64,000 nt of DNA from Xenorhabdus vietnamensis (lineage in GTDB: Bacteria; Pseudomonadota; Gammaproteobacteria; Enterobacterales; Enterobacteriaceae): NCBI RefSeq assembly GCF_002127535.1, contig NZ_MUBJ01000005.1:62001-126000 (forward strand). The letters are read 5' to 3'. Positions within the stretch are counted from its first letter, which is position 1. Each line of letters opens with the position of its first letter. This document shows, in pieces, positions 50,945 to 63,220 of the stretch. Under the pieces are notes generated by a model. It saw only the letters and a program-made list of their open reading frames with translations, was not told the DNA's origin and made no database searches. The position numbers and the translations under genes were made by a program.

Positions 50945-51269
50945 TTATCCACAGATTTATGGGATAAGTAATAAAAAGTGAGATTACTGGTTTGATTTAC
51001 AGCCTTAATGAATGAAGTCTTCCACAAAAATAGATAATTTTTTCTTAACTAAAAAGGCATATCCTGTGGATAAAATAACCATTGGCTAATCCTTGCTCAT
51101 CAGGAAAAATTGTAAATTTTTGTATGTAAGATATGTTGTTAAAAGGGGAGGTGAAATATATTAATGCAATGAAAAATAATAAGTATTTATTTTTTATAAT
51201 AGAGAAAATAAAGGTATGTAATAAAAATATACTCGTTTTACCCCTTACTTCTTCACACACATATCCACA
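50945..51269. other. DnaA-box cluster, probable DARS2-like locus
   Basis: Perfect DnaA boxes TTATCCACA at 50945-50953 (plus) and TGTGGATAA at 51065-51073 (minus), a one-mismatch box ATATCCACA at 51261-51269, and a two-mismatch box TCTTCCACA at 51018-51026, in AT-rich DNA without genes. In E. coli the DnaA-reactivating sequence DARS2 lies beside mutH, so position and content agree. IHF and Fis sites were not identified. Confidence 0.6.
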
Positions 51270-51310
51270 AAGGGCGTGAATAAAATGGTTTATGCCAAGT
51301 AATAGATGTT

Positions 51311-51394
51311 TATAACTTTAGTTTTTTCTGTGAATTATCCTTCTGAATGCGTAAGCCAGGCAGATTTAAAATCAAACCACCCAAAAGTGTTCAT
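51311..51394 (-). CDS. Possible 27-residue small protein
   Basis: ATG 51394 with GGGAG 5-6 nt upstream opens 27 codons ([20 protein letters not shown] and a Lys-rich end). The ribosome site is good, but composition and function give no support, and it lies between the DnaA boxes and leuB. Weak call. Confidence 0.25.
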
Positions 51395-51406
51395 TTTTAC
51401 TCCCTT

Positions 51407-51528
51407 TATGCTACGTTTACCCTGTAATTCGAACCAATGATGAAAATAGATAGGTTGGACGAGGGTAAAAGCGCCAGTGATTCTCAGTCATTTTTTACCA
51501 GCCAGTAAGTGATTTTACTGGCTTTTTT
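51407..51528 (+). ncRNA. Candidate small RNA upstream of leuB
   Basis: A strong plus-strand terminator (AGCCAGTAA / TTACTGGCT, 51500-51523, then TTTTT) has no gene in front of it. Upstream, TTTACCCT (51416) pairs with AGGGTAAA (51462), enclosing CCAA/TTGG. A TATGCT at 51407 could be a -10 element, though no good -35 is seen. This gives a structured transcript of about 110 nt. No match to a known small RNA is recognised. Confidence 0.4.
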
Positions 51529-51605
51529 CGCGGGTAATTTAATGAGGGGGGAATTGTTTATGTTAGCGAAGAAATTCAGGTTGATTCGTTAAGTTTTCCA
51601 TCCTC

Positions 51606-54349
<2,744 letters not shown>

Positions 54350-54425
54350 GTTGTGCTCCTGTCAAATAGGCTAATTCGGTGATTTAGTTAGGTAGTCATG
54401 TTTTATTTTTGAGCGCCGAGCAGGT

Positions 54426-54455
54426 AAAAAAAACCCGCGCCGTGCGCGGGTTTTT
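54426..54455 (-). terminator. leu operon attenuator terminator
   Basis: On the minus strand CCCGCGC-ACG-GCGCGGG is followed by TTTTTTTT. It lies between leuL and leuA, the classic place for transcription attenuation. Confidence 0.93.
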
Positions 54456-54474
54456 GTTTCTGATGAAGGTTAAC

Positions 54475-54558
54475 TTAACTCTGTTTTTCATCCACCAGCA
54501 TACCGCGCACATTAAAGGCAACGAGTAGTAGGCTTAGTAGAAGAATAGAGTGAATCAT
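54475..54558 (-). CDS. leuL: leu leader peptide
   Basis: 27 codons starting MIHSILLLSLLLVAF. Six of the seven residues at positions 6-12 are Leu, in codons CTT, CTA, CTA, (AGC), CTA, CTA, CTC: a stall sensor for charged tRNA-Leu. E. coli LeuL has four consecutive Leu. The run includes four rare CTA codons. The terminator follows 20 bp after the stop. Confidence 0.9.
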   Translation of the reverse strand: MIHSILLLSLLLVAFNVRGMLVDEKQS

Positions 54559-55397
54559 GTGAGCTAACCTTTATAAATTTGTTAATTAAGTTTTAACTTT
54601 CAATGTATTTAATAGATACTTTATCTAAAAAACAATGTCAAGCAGTATAAGTATAAATTCAGAGGGAATCATATTCATTGTCGGTTGCTTATTAAACAGT
54701 TATTGGATTTGGTGACTATTTTTTACATTTTTAGCGATGTTTTTATCTATTTTTCATATCTATATATGGAGTAAAATTCGGCTGTGATGGATGATAAATG
54801 TTATATCTGTTATTTTATACAGTTAATTATATGTGATGTTTTATTAGACTGTTTTAATACGGATACATACTGATAAGTTCTGAGGAACAAGGAATGATGA
54901 ATGTTAACCACGGTGTTTTTAGGTTAAGCAATCATAACCATATAGAATATTAATAAATTGTGTCTCGATATATTGGAAAAACTAATTTCTATTTAATATA
55001 CCTGATCATTTTCTTGATAGCGAATATTAATGGAAATTTCTGATAACTAGTTGGAATGCAGTCATTTTATTATGAGTTGTTTTTACTCTTCATTTTTTCA
55101 TTATTGGCTGATCGTTTGTGATGTAAGTCGTTAGTGTAAGTTGAGTTATTCCTATTCATATATAACGCATTAATATTCATGCTTATAAAAATATTACGGT
55201 TACGTAGATAAGAATGCATTGGTTATGCATATTTGATTTTTGTATAAGGAAGATTCTCAATTTATTTTCCAACAAATTGGGGTAATTGATCTTATTAATT
55301 GGTAAGGCTGTTTTTGATGTCTAAATGTTGCATTTAGAAACAGCTAATATTCCATTATTTAGTGAGATCACTGCTATAAGTTTAGTGGAGTGAAATA
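54559..55397. promoter_or_regulatory. 839-bp AT-rich leuL-leuO divergent region
   Basis: No gene is visible over 839 bp of strongly AT-rich DNA. It must hold the leuL promoter (left) and the leuO promoter (right). In E. coli the equivalent region is silenced by H-NS and used by LeuO itself; composition here is compatible with that. Confidence 0.55.
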
Positions 55398-56345
55398 ATG
55401 ACTGAATACAACTCAGTAACTACAGGAAAAAAAGAGCCATGCGATGTTCAATTGCGTAGTGTAGATCTTAATTTGCTTACCGTTTTTGATGCTGTAATGC
55501 AAATGCAGAATATTACACGTGCAGCTCAGGCATTGGGAATGTCACAACCGGCTGTCAGTAATGCGGTAGCACGCTTGAAGACGATGTTTGATGACGAATT
55601 ATTTGTTCGCTATGGTCGAGGTATTCAGCCAACGGCAAGGGCAAAACAGCTTTTCGGGCCACTCAGGCAGGCGCTGCAAATTGTCCATAATGAATTGCCC
55701 GGAGTGGGATTTGATCCCGATAATAGTACAAGAGTATTTAATCTCTCTATTTGTAGCCCTCTTGATATTCGTTTAGCGGCTCAAATTGTTGGGCAAATAA
55801 AAAAACATGCTTCTAATATTGAAGTTGTCATTAAAACACAAATTAGTGATGATGTTGCGAAGCAATTAAAATATCAGGAAATAGAATTTGTTATCAGTTA
55901 TACCCAATTAGAACGTCCTGATTTCCATAATTATCCCCTGTTTAATGATGAATTGGTTCTGGCAGTTTCCAAGCATCATCCTAGAATTGGGAAGCTAATT
56001 ACACAGCAGCAATTACAGGAAGAAAGACATGCTATTGTCTCGTTGGATAACACAGATTCATTCAGTAAACCTTACTATGAAAGCAATGAATTATTGCGCT
56101 CTGTTTCTTATCAGGGAACGGATTTAAATAGTGTTCTTAATATTGTCTCCCAGACTTATTTAGTTGCCATCGTGCCAAAATGGATGGTTGAACACTACTC
56201 TGAACAGTTAAATATTTGTTCAGTATCGCTGCCCAATGGTCGGATTTCTTGTCCTTGCTATTTAATATGGCATAGTTCAACAGATCGGGATAAAGGCCAT
56301 CAGTGGATGAAATCACTGTTAAGTCATCTTGGTGAACAGGAATAA
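55398..56345 (+). CDS. leuO: LeuO, LysR-family global regulator
   Basis: 315 residues. Winged HTH at about 20-80 ([39 protein letters not shown]), then the LysR co-inducer domain. LeuO antagonises H-NS; in Xenorhabdus it influences natural-product output. Divergent from leuL-leuA as in E. coli. The start at ATG 55398 has GGAG upstream. Confidence 0.93.
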   Translation: MTEYNSVTTGKKEPCDVQLRSVDLNLLTVFDAVMQMQNITRAAQALGMSQPAVSNAVARLKTMFDDELFVRYGRGIQPTARAKQLFGPLRQALQIVHNELPGVGFDPDNSTRVFNLSICSPLDIRLAAQIVGQIKKHASNIEVVIKTQISDDVAKQLKYQEIEFVISYTQLERPDFHNYPLFNDELVLAVSKHHPRIGKLITQQQLQEERHAIVSLDNTDSFSKPYYESNELLRSVSYQGTDLNSVLNIVSQTYLVAIVPKWMVEHYSEQLNICSVSLPNGRISCPCYLIWHSSTDRDKGHQWMKSLLSHLGEQE

Positions 56346-56711
56346 ATCACGTTAAAGTAAAATATATGAAATGAGAGCCTATCCCTCTAGCTGCTTATCA
56401 GATAAAAGTACTCAGGGATAAGGCTCTTGGTTCGTTTTAGCTTATGCAATAGAGTTTTGGTTGCCTGAATTTTTCATGGTTCAGCTTGTTACCGTATTCG
56501 TCTGATAACGATATTTATTTCTGATTTTTTAATTCTTATTTGATAAATCCTATAACCACTTTCCATTCAAAGAAAAGAGATGTCAAAAATACACTTTCCC
56601 CTTTTATCAGGAATAGGTAGACTGCGCGAAAATAGCTAACATCTGTAAGCTGAAAAGTAGGCGATATGCTTACTGAAGACGCTGAATAAAAGACTTATAC
56701 AGGAATATATT
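56346..56711. other. 366-bp gap between leuO and the acyl-CoA synthetase gene
   Basis: Contains the leuO terminator listed separately and no gene. Confidence 0.5.
56375..56426 (+). terminator. Candidate leuO terminator
   Basis: GAGCCTATCCC pairs with GGGATAAGGCTC (one-base bulge) across a 29-nt centre that can fold further. No strong T tract follows. Confidence 0.45.
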
Positions 56712-58514
56712 GTGATAACAGATTCTCTGCATTCCTATCACTTGGTTAACCGATTGCAACAGCAAGCCAACGAATATCCGGAAAAAATTGCATTTCGGCA
56801 ATGGTCACCATCAGAACAGCTTGAAATGAATTGGCGGCAGGTTGAATGCACAACTAAATCCGTGGCAAGAGCATTACTGTCATTGGGAATAGAAGTGCAG
56901 GGGAAAGTTGGCATTTTTGCACACAATTGTATGGCATGGTCATTGGCTGATTTAGCTATTCTTCAGCTTCGGGCTGTAACAGTGCCGCTGTATGCGACCA
57001 GTACCTGTGATCAAGCCGCATTTATTCTTAATGATGCAGAAGCACAGGTTTTATTTGTTGGTGGACAGGAGCAACATGACATTGCGGTGATGCTGATTGA
57101 ATTGTGTCCCCAACTTACTCACCTTATTGTTATGGATGAATCTGTGGATTTGAAAGGATGTCCGCAGGCATTGTATTTATCCACTTTCATTGATAGTGAT
57201 TATTCACAATATCAGGCTGAACTTGATGGCCGTATTGCTGACCGGGATTTAAATGATCTCTTCACGTTAATCTATACCTCGGGTACAACGGGGGAGCCAA
57301 AGGGAGTGATGTTGGATTACCGCAATATCGCTTCACAGCTTTATTTACATGATCAAAGATTGACATTGAGTAAGCAGGATGTGTCACTTTGCTTCTTACC
57401 TTTATCCCATATCTTTGAGCGGGCGTGGAGTTATTATGTTATGCATACTGCTGCCCTGAATGTTTATTTGGCTGACACAAATCTTGTGCGTGAAGCGATG
57501 TCTGATGTTCGTCCGACGGTCATGTGTTCTGTTCCCCGATTTTATGAAAAAGTTCATGGCGCGATCTTGGAAAAAGTTTCTCGCGCCCATTTTTTGCGCA
57601 AAATGATTTTTAATTGGGCATTAAAGCAGGGAGAAAGCCGCTGGATGCGTCTACAGAAGAATCAAAAAGGTTGTCCATTCACGCGCTGTAGTTATCAATT
57701 GGCTGACAAATTGGTGCTGAACAAGCTCCGCAATCTTTTAGGGGGGCGGATACGTTTCTTGCCAGTGGCGGGAGCACGCCTTGACGATGATATTACCCGT
57801 TTTTTCCTGTCTATCGGCCTGAATATTAAATATGGATATGGCATGACAGAGACCTGCGCCACGGTATCCTGCTGGGAAGAAAAAAATTATCTGTTGGGTT
57901 CAATTGGTACGCCATTGCCTGGTGTTGATGTTCGTATCAGCGCAGAAGGTGAGATCCAAGTGCGTGGCTCTATTGTAATGAAAGGTTACTTCAACCGCCC
58001 AGAGGAAACTGTCCATGCCTTTACTGAAGATGGCTGGTTGCGGACAGGTGACGCTGGGGGACTGGATGATGACGGTAATTTGTTTATTACCGAGCGTCTG
58101 AAAGATTTGATGAAAACGTCAACAGGCAAATATATTGCGCCACAAATGATTGAAGGAATGTTAGGACAGGATCGTTTCATTGAACACATTGCGGTCATTG
58201 CCGATGCTCGCCAATTCGTTTCTGCATTGATAGTTCCCAGCTATGAAGCGCTAGAAGAATACGCGAAATCAATCAACCTCCATTATCGTGATCGTCTTGA
58301 GTTGTTGCGCAACCATCAGGTTATAGAGCTGTTTGAGCGGCGCTTGCAGGAAATGCAAAAAAATATTGTTAAATTCCATCAGGTAAAACGATTTATTCTT
58401 TTGCCGGAAGCTTTCTCAATGGAAAAAGGGGAGTTAACACCTACATTAAAGTTACGACGTAAGATTATCTCTCAACGTTATCAGTGCGAAATTGAATCCA
58501 TGTATCGGGATTGA
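56712..58514 (+). CDS. AMP-binding long-chain acyl-CoA synthetase (FadD15/FAA1-like)
   Basis: 600 residues from GTG 56712 (AGGA 7 nt upstream). ANL superfamily: P-loop LIYTSGTTGEPKGVMLDYRN, LPLSHIFERAW, YGYGMTETCATVS, WLRTGDAGGLDDDGNLFITE, and the C-terminal Lys in SMEKGELTPTLKLRRK. FAA1-type enzymes activate fatty acids to acyl-CoA; the true substrate is unknown. The gene sits between leuO and ilvI, which are adjacent in E. coli, so it is an insertion. Confidence 0.85.
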   Translation: MITDSLHSYHLVNRLQQQANEYPEKIAFRQWSPSEQLEMNWRQVECTTKSVARALLSLGIEVQGKVGIFAHNCMAWSLADLAILQLRAVTVPLYATSTCDQAAFILNDAEAQVLFVGGQEQHDIAVMLIELCPQLTHLIVMDESVDLKGCPQALYLSTFIDSDYSQYQAELDGRIADRDLNDLFTLIYTSGTTGEPKGVMLDYRNIASQLYLHDQRLTLSKQDVSLCFLPLSHIFERAWSYYVMHTAALNVYLADTNLVREAMSDVRPTVMCSVPRFYEKVHGAILEKVSRAHFLRKMIFNWALKQGESRWMRLQKNQKGCPFTRCSYQLADKLVLNKLRNLLGGRIRFLPVAGARLDDDITRFFLSIGLNIKYGYGMTETCATVSCWEEKNYLLGSIGTPLPGVDVRISAEGEIQVRGSIVMKGYFNRPEETVHAFTEDGWLRTGDAGGLDDDGNLFITERLKDLMKTSTGKYIAPQMIEGMLGQDRFIEHIAVIADARQFVSALIVPSYEALEEYAKSINLHYRDRLELLRNHQVIELFERRLQEMQKNIVKFHQVKRFILLPEAFSMEKGELTPTLKLRRKIISQRYQCEIESMYRD

Positions 58515-58611
58515 ATACAGGCAAGATCGCGGCTATCCATCAAACAAATGTTTGCAGTGTGTGAATTGATGTTTGCTAACGTTTGTATCTAACGTTATTT
58601 TAGTTAACCTA

Positions 58612-58656
58612 GTGTTATCGAGTATAGTGTTATTGAATGTAATGTTATCTAACGTT
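58612..58656. repeat. 15-bp tandem repeat, three copies, upstream of ilvI
   Basis: GTGTTATCGAGTATA (58612), GTGTTATTGAATGTA (58627), ATGTTATCTAACGTT (58642). Copies share TGTTAT at the same phase; further TTA-rich traces lie on either side. The position suits the ilvIH regulatory region, which in E. coli has several Lrp sites. Confidence 0.75.
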
Positions 58657-58721
58657 ATCGAAATAGCATTAAACTCAATTCATTCTATATAAATAAGAAA
58701 TTAAATAAGAAATGGAATAAA

Positions 58722-58745
58722 TAAGGTAACTTTTTCGTTACCTTA
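58722..58745 (+). other. Hairpin in the ilvI 5' region
   Basis: TAAGGTAAC and GTTACCTTA form a perfect 9-bp stem with loop TTTTTC, ending 47 bp before the ilvI ATG. No T tract follows, so it is more likely an RNA leader structure or operator than a terminator. Confidence 0.55.
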
Positions 58746-58792
58746 TGAAATTCCGACGATTAACTTGCAAACAGAGCTTGGAGGCAAACTCG

Positions 58793-60520
58793 ATGGAGAT
58801 GCTGTCAGGAGCCGAAATGGTTGTTAGATCGCTAATCGATCAGGGTGTTGAACATGTGTTCGGCTATCCGGGTGGGGCTGTATTAGATATTTATGATGCC
58901 CTGCATACGGTTGGAGGAATCGAGCATATTTTGGTTCGTCATGAGCAGGGGGCCGTTCATATGGCGGATGGATATGCACGTTGTACGGGAAAAGTCGGGG
59001 TCGTTTTGGTGACATCCGGCCCTGGGGCAACGAATGCCATTACAGGAATCGCAACGGCATACATGGATTCAATCCCCATGGTGGTGTTATCTGGTCAGGT
59101 TGCCAGTTCTCTGATAGGCAATGATGCTTTTCAGGAATGTGACATGGTGGGCATTTCCCGCCCCATCGTGAAGCATAGTTTTTTGGTGAAAAAAGCAGAA
59201 GACATCCCTAGTACAATTAAAAAAGCTTTTTACTTGGCTGCAAGTGGTCGGCCAGGCCCTGTCGTTATCGATTTTCCCAAAGATACCGTCAATCCTGCAT
59301 TAAAGTTCCCATATGTGTATCCTGAAAAAATTAACATGCGCTCTTATAATCCCACAGTTCAGGGGCACAAAGGACAAATTAAACGGGCATTGAAAACTTT
59401 GATGGAAGCGAAAAAACCCGTGCTTTATGTCGGGGGCGGTGCCATAAATTCAGAATGTTCAACAGAACTGGTGAAGTTGGCTGAAAGTTTCCATATTCCG
59501 GTTGTCAGCTCATTGATGGGGTTGGGGGCATTTCCCGCAACTCATCGCCAAAGTTTAGGAATGCTGGGGATGCACGGTACTTTCGAAGCAAATAAGGCGA
59601 TGCACAATTCCGATGTGATTTTTGCTGTGGGTGTGCGTTTTGACGATCGAACAACCAATAATCTGGAAAAATATTGTCCGGAAGCAACTGTACTACATAT
59701 TGATATCGATCCTGCCTCGATTTCTAAAACAGTGGCAGCAGATATTCCTATTGTCGGAGATGCCAGGCAAGTACTTGGTCAGATGCTGGAATTATTGGAT
59801 TCCACTGAAGATATCCAAGATCCTGATGCTTTGAAAGATTGGTGGCTTTCCATTGAACAGTGGCGCAGCCGTAAGTGCCTTGATTATGATCAGACTACAG
59901 TGAAGATCAAGCCACAGGCCGCAATTAAAGCCCTTTATCGTTTAACTAAGGGGGCGGCATATCTTGCGTCAGATGTTGGTCAGCATCAGATGTTTGCTGC
60001 ACTGCATTATCCATTTGATAAACCAAGACATTGGATCAATTCCGGGGGATTAGGCACTATGGGTTTTGGGTTGCCTGCCGCGCTTGGTGTGAAACTGGCA
60101 AAACCTGATGCTACGGTGGTGTGCGTGACAGGGGATGGTAGTATCCAGATGAATATTCAAGAATTGTCTACTGCCTTGCAATATGGTTTACCTGTTCTGG
60201 TACTGAATTTAAACAACCGTTTCTTGGGCATGGTGAAACAATGGCAGGACATGATATATGCGGGTCGCCATTCTCAATCTTATATGGAATCCCTGCCTGA
60301 TTTCGTCAAATTGGCAGAGTCTTATGGTCATATTGGCATCTCCATCCAAACTTACGATGAGCTGGAGACGAAGCTGGCTCAAGCCCTGCATGAAGTCACT
60401 GAAAATCAACGTCTGGTTTTCGTGGATGTTACTGTTGATGAAACAGAACATGTTTATCCAATGCAGATCCGTGGGGGAGCAATGGATGAAATGTGGTTAA
60501 GCAAAACAGAGAGGACCTGA
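58793..60520 (+). CDS. ilvI: IlvI, acetohydroxyacid synthase III large subunit
   Basis: 575 residues from ATG 58793 (GGAGG 8 nt upstream), matching E. coli IlvI (574). A TTG-type upstream extension is not needed. ThDP enzyme for acetolactate and acetohydroxybutyrate. Seen: [13 protein letters not shown], catalytic Glu in [20 protein letters not shown]-binding middle ([11 protein letters not shown]) and the ThDP motif [12 protein letters not shown]. IlvH follows after 2 bp. Confidence 0.97.
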   Translation: MEMLSGAEMVVRSLIDQGVEHVFGYPGGAVLDIYDALHTVGGIEHILVRHEQGAVHMADGYARCTGKVGVVLVTSGPGATNAITGIATAYMDSIPMVVLSGQVASSLIGNDAFQECDMVGISRPIVKHSFLVKKAEDIPSTIKKAFYLAASGRPGPVVIDFPKDTVNPALKFPYVYPEKINMRSYNPTVQGHKGQIKRALKTLMEAKKPVLYVGGGAINSECSTELVKLAESFHIPVVSSLMGLGAFPATHRQSLGMLGMHGTFEANKAMHNSDVIFAVGVRFDDRTTNNLEKYCPEATVLHIDIDPASISKTVAADIPIVGDARQVLGQMLELLDSTEDIQDPDALKDWWLSIEQWRSRKCLDYDQTTVKIKPQAAIKALYRLTKGAAYLASDVGQHQMFAALHYPFDKPRHWINSGGLGTMGFGLPAALGVKLAKPDATVVCVTGDGSIQMNIQELSTALQYGLPVLVLNLNNRFLGMVKQWQDMIYAGRHSQSYMESLPDFVKLAESYGHIGISIQTYDELETKLAQALHEVTENQRLVFVDVTVDETEHVYPMQIRGGAMDEMWLSKTERT

Positions 60521-60522
60521 TC

Positions 60523-61014
60523 ATGCGCCGGATTTTGTCTGTATTACTTGAAAACGAATCGGGTGCATTATCCCGTGTGGTCGGTTTGTTTTCTCAGCGA
60601 GGTTATAACATCGAAAGTTTAACGGTCGCTCCTACTGAAGATCCAACATTGTCACGAATGACCATTCAGACTAAAGGTGATGCCAAAGTATTAGAGCAAA
60701 TTGAAAAACAATTGCATAAGTTGGTAGATGTGTTGCGGGTCAACGAGTTAACGGCAGGGCCTCATGTTGAGCGTGAAATTATGTTGGTTAAATTACAAGC
60801 CAGTGGATATGGCCGGGAAGAAATTAAGCGCAGCACGGATATTTTTCGCGGGCAAATCGTTGATGTGACTTCAACATTCTACACTGTCCAATTAGTGGGG
60901 ACGAGCGAAAAACTGGATGCTTTTCTTGATTCAGTCAGAGAGGTGGCAGAGATTGTGGAGGTAGCGCGTTCGGGCATTGTTGGTATCTCTCGCGGAGATA
61001 AAATTATGCGATGA
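60523..61014 (+). CDS. ilvH: IlvH, acetohydroxyacid synthase III regulatory subunit
   Basis: 163 residues from ATG 60523, two bases after the ilvI stop, so translation is probably coupled. N-terminal ACT domain ([35 protein letters not shown]) confers valine sensitivity; the C-terminal domain ([12 protein letters not shown] ... FYTVQLVG) activates IlvI. Confidence 0.97.
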   Translation: MRRILSVLLENESGALSRVVGLFSQRGYNIESLTVAPTEDPTLSRMTIQTKGDAKVLEQIEKQLHKLVDVLRVNELTAGPHVEREIMLVKLQASGYGREEIKRSTDIFRGQIVDVTSTFYTVQLVGTSEKLDAFLDSVREVAEIVEVARSGIVGISRGDKIMR

Positions 61015-61054
61015 AAAATCGCAATCTGCGGGTTAAAATACAGATATTCATCAG

Positions 61055-61079
61055 GCCCTACTGTAAAGTAGGGCTTTTT
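61055..61079 (+). terminator. ilvIH terminator
   Basis: GCCCTAC and GTAGGGC pair around TGTAAA, followed by TTTTT, 41 bp after ilvH. Confidence 0.9.
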
Positions 61080-61102
61080 CATAATATTACTGAGGGGTTA
61101 AT

Positions 61103-62110
61103 GTGAAACTGGATGAGATCGCCCGCTTAGCAGGTGTTTCACGTACTACGGCCAGTTATGTCATCAATGGTAAAGCCAAACAGTATCGGGTCAGCGATAA
61201 AACAGTAGAAAAAGTGATGGCAGTGGTCAGGGAGCATAATTATCATCCTAATGCTGTTGCTGCTGGTCTTCGGGCGGGGCGCACCCGTTCAATTGGTCTA
61301 GTCATACCTGATTTGGAAAATACGAGTTACACGCGTATTGCTAATTATCTTGAGCGTCAGGCTCGGCAGCGTGGCTACCAGCTACTGATCGCGTGTTCTG
61401 AAGATCAACCTGATAATGAAATGCGTTGTGTGGAACATCTTTTGCAACGTCAGGTTGATGCGATCATTGTGTCCACTGCCTTGCCGCCTGAGCACCCTTT
61501 CTATCAACGTTGGGCAAATCGTTCATTACCAATCATTGCTCTTGACCGTGCTTTGGACAGTGAGCACTTTATTAGCGTGGTTGGAGATGATCTGGAAGAT
61601 GCGAAGATGCTAGCGCAGGAATTGCGGCAATTCCCTGCTGAGTCAGTTCTTTATTTGGGAGCACTGCCTGAATTATCGGTCAGTTTCTTGCGTGAACAAG
61701 GTTTCCGTGAAGCGTGGGAGCATGATCCACGAGAAGTAAACTATCTTTATGCCAATAGCTATGAGCGTGAAGCTGCGGCAGAGGTATTCGCATCATGGAT
61801 GGAAACGAACCCCGTTCCTCAGGCATTGTATACCACTTCTTTCGCATTGCTTCAGGGAGTAATGGACACGATTCTTAAACGTAGTGGACGCTTACCAGAG
61901 CAATTGGTGATCGCTACATTTGGCGATCATGAGTTGCTTGATTTTCTTGAATGTCCGGTATTGTCTGTGGCACAGCGCCATCGTGACGTCGCTGAACGAG
62001 CTCTTGAGCTGGTATTGGCCAGTTTGGATGAAAAGAAACGCCCAACCCCCGGAATAACCAGAATGCGTCGTCATTTATGTCACCGTGGCAAGTTGAGTCG
62101 AAAAGCCTGA
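61103..62110 (+). CDS. cra: Cra (FruR), catabolite repressor/activator
   Basis: 335 residues from GTG 61103 (GAGGGG upstream). LacI family: HTH at 1-50 ([20 protein letters not shown]) with hinge ([18 protein letters not shown]), then a periplasmic-binding-like effector domain that senses fructose phosphates. Controls glycolytic and gluconeogenic genes, enolase among them in E. coli. Order ilvH-cra-mraZ matches E. coli. Confidence 0.96.
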   Translation: MKLDEIARLAGVSRTTASYVINGKAKQYRVSDKTVEKVMAVVREHNYHPNAVAAGLRAGRTRSIGLVIPDLENTSYTRIANYLERQARQRGYQLLIACSEDQPDNEMRCVEHLLQRQVDAIIVSTALPPEHPFYQRWANRSLPIIALDRALDSEHFISVVGDDLEDAKMLAQELRQFPAESVLYLGALPELSVSFLREQGFREAWEHDPREVNYLYANSYEREAAAEVFASWMETNPVPQALYTTSFALLQGVMDTILKRSGRLPEQLVIATFGDHELLDFLECPVLSVAQRHRDVAERALELVLASLDEKKRPTPGITRMRRHLCHRGKLSRKA

Positions 62111-62114
62111 GTGG

Positions 62115-62139
62115 GCACCCTCATTAAAGATGAGGGTGC
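62115..62139 (+). terminator. cra terminator
   Basis: GCACCCTCAT and ATGAGGGTGC form a 10-bp stem around TAAAG, 5 bp past the stop; TGTTTGCTT follows. Confidence 0.8.
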
Positions 62140-62668
62140 TGTTTGCTTGCTGAAAATTATCAAAATATGCTTTTATCGGTGATTTTGGGACTATTCTTAC
62201 TAAAATTCTTCTAAATATTCTTTTATAACCGTTAAAAACGATAATGTGTTATTTAAATTTACAAAATGAATAATTTCATGACCTAATTTGATTGTTAATG
62301 CTGGTTACTTATTATTTTGGAAATGTTGTTTTATTTAATTGATATATAATAATTTTATGTTTGAAGGTAAACATTTAATTTTATTTTGTTATTATTATTT
62401 TGCACTATTGTAACTCAAATATATTGTTATTATTGATAGATTGTGATCGGTTAACAGTTGGTCAGCAGTGAGATGTGAATTGCATAAATTAATTTAAGTG
62501 GTAATTTTTTGCACTAAACTCCTTTCCTAATAAGACTCTCAGTGGCTTTTTTAAATTATTCAAAATTATCATGGTGTTATCTATTAATATTATAGCCAGA
62601 AATTAAAAATATCTCTTTTTCTGTTCCCAATCTTTCTGTAAATCTAGCTAAAGCGCACGGGCTCTGGC
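62140..62668. other. AT-rich cra-mraZ gap
   Basis: About 530 bp, very AT-rich, no gene seen. It ends at the mra promoter. Confidence 0.55.
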
Positions 62669-62698
62669 TTGACAAGGTTTTCATACCATCCGTAAACT
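62669..62698 (+). promoter_or_regulatory. Pmra promoter
   Basis: TTGACA (62669-62674), 18-bp spacer, TAAACT (62693-62698), 62 bp upstream of mraZ. A perfect -35 and a good -10; this drives the division and cell wall cluster. Confidence 0.8.
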
Positions 62699-62704
62699 CT
62701 TAAT

Positions 62705-62738
62705 TGTGGTGATTTGTGGGGTAATGTGGAGATTTGGG
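62705..62738 (+). promoter_or_regulatory. MraZ operator, direct repeats at 10-bp period
   Basis: TGTGG at 62705, 62715 and 62725 and TTGGG at 62734-62738, i.e. G-tracts one helical turn apart, immediately downstream of Pmra. MraZ is known to bind TGGGN repeats with 5-nt spacers and repress its own operon. Confidence 0.75.
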
Positions 62739-62759
62739 CCATCAAGGGGTAACCTGAGT

Positions 62760-63218
62760 ATGTTTCGTGGAGCAACGCTGGTTAATCTCGACAATAAAGG
62801 GCGGCTCACTGTACCAGCCCGATATAGAGAAATGCTGAATGAAGAATCAACAGGTCAAATGGTTTGTACTATTGATCTCCATCAGCCGTGCTTGTTGCTT
62901 TATACATTACCCGAATGGGAAATCATCGAAGAAAAATTATCTCGCTTATCCAGCATGAATCCAGCCGAGCGTCGCGTTCAACGTTTGTTATTGGGACACG
63001 CCAGTGAATGTCAAATGGACAGTGCAGGGCGTCTTTTATTAGCCAATACACTGCGTCAACACGCAGGGCTAACAAAAGAGGTCATGCTGGTTGGGCAATT
63101 TAATAAATTTGAATTGTGGGATGAGCAAGCTTGGTATCGACAAGTACAGAATGATATTGCGGCTGAGCAATCCACACAAGAACCTCTATCAGCAAGGCTA
63201 CAGGACTTATCACTATAA
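62760..63218 (+). CDS. mraZ: MraZ, transcriptional repressor of the division cluster
   Basis: 152 residues, family length, from ATG 62760 (first residues [16 protein letters not shown]). Two AbrB-like repeats with the DKGR / DSAGR motifs ([30 protein letters not shown]). Forms a ring-shaped oligomer. An upstream in-frame start at 62706 would run through the operator and is rejected. Followed 2 bp later by rsmH. Confidence 0.96.
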   Translation: MFRGATLVNLDNKGRLTVPARYREMLNEESTGQMVCTIDLHQPCLLLYTLPEWEIIEEKLSRLSSMNPAERRVQRLLLGHASECQMDSAGRLLLANTLRQHAGLTKEVMLVGQFNKFELWDEQAWYRQVQNDIAAEQSTQEPLSARLQDLSL

Positions 63219-63220
63219 AC

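Noticed and set aside
51045-51260. 71-codon minus frame in the DnaA-box region
   Set aside because: Lies across the DnaA-box region; Phe/Ile-rich like any AT-rich frame; no ribosome site.
50749-51605. Chromosomal origin oriC
   Set aside because: DnaA boxes are present but few, and mnmG, mioC, dnaA or gidB are absent; the position next to mutH fits DARS2 instead.
62706-62759. Longer N-terminus for MraZ
   Set aside because: It would translate the MraZ operator repeats; the protein starting at 62760 has exact family length.
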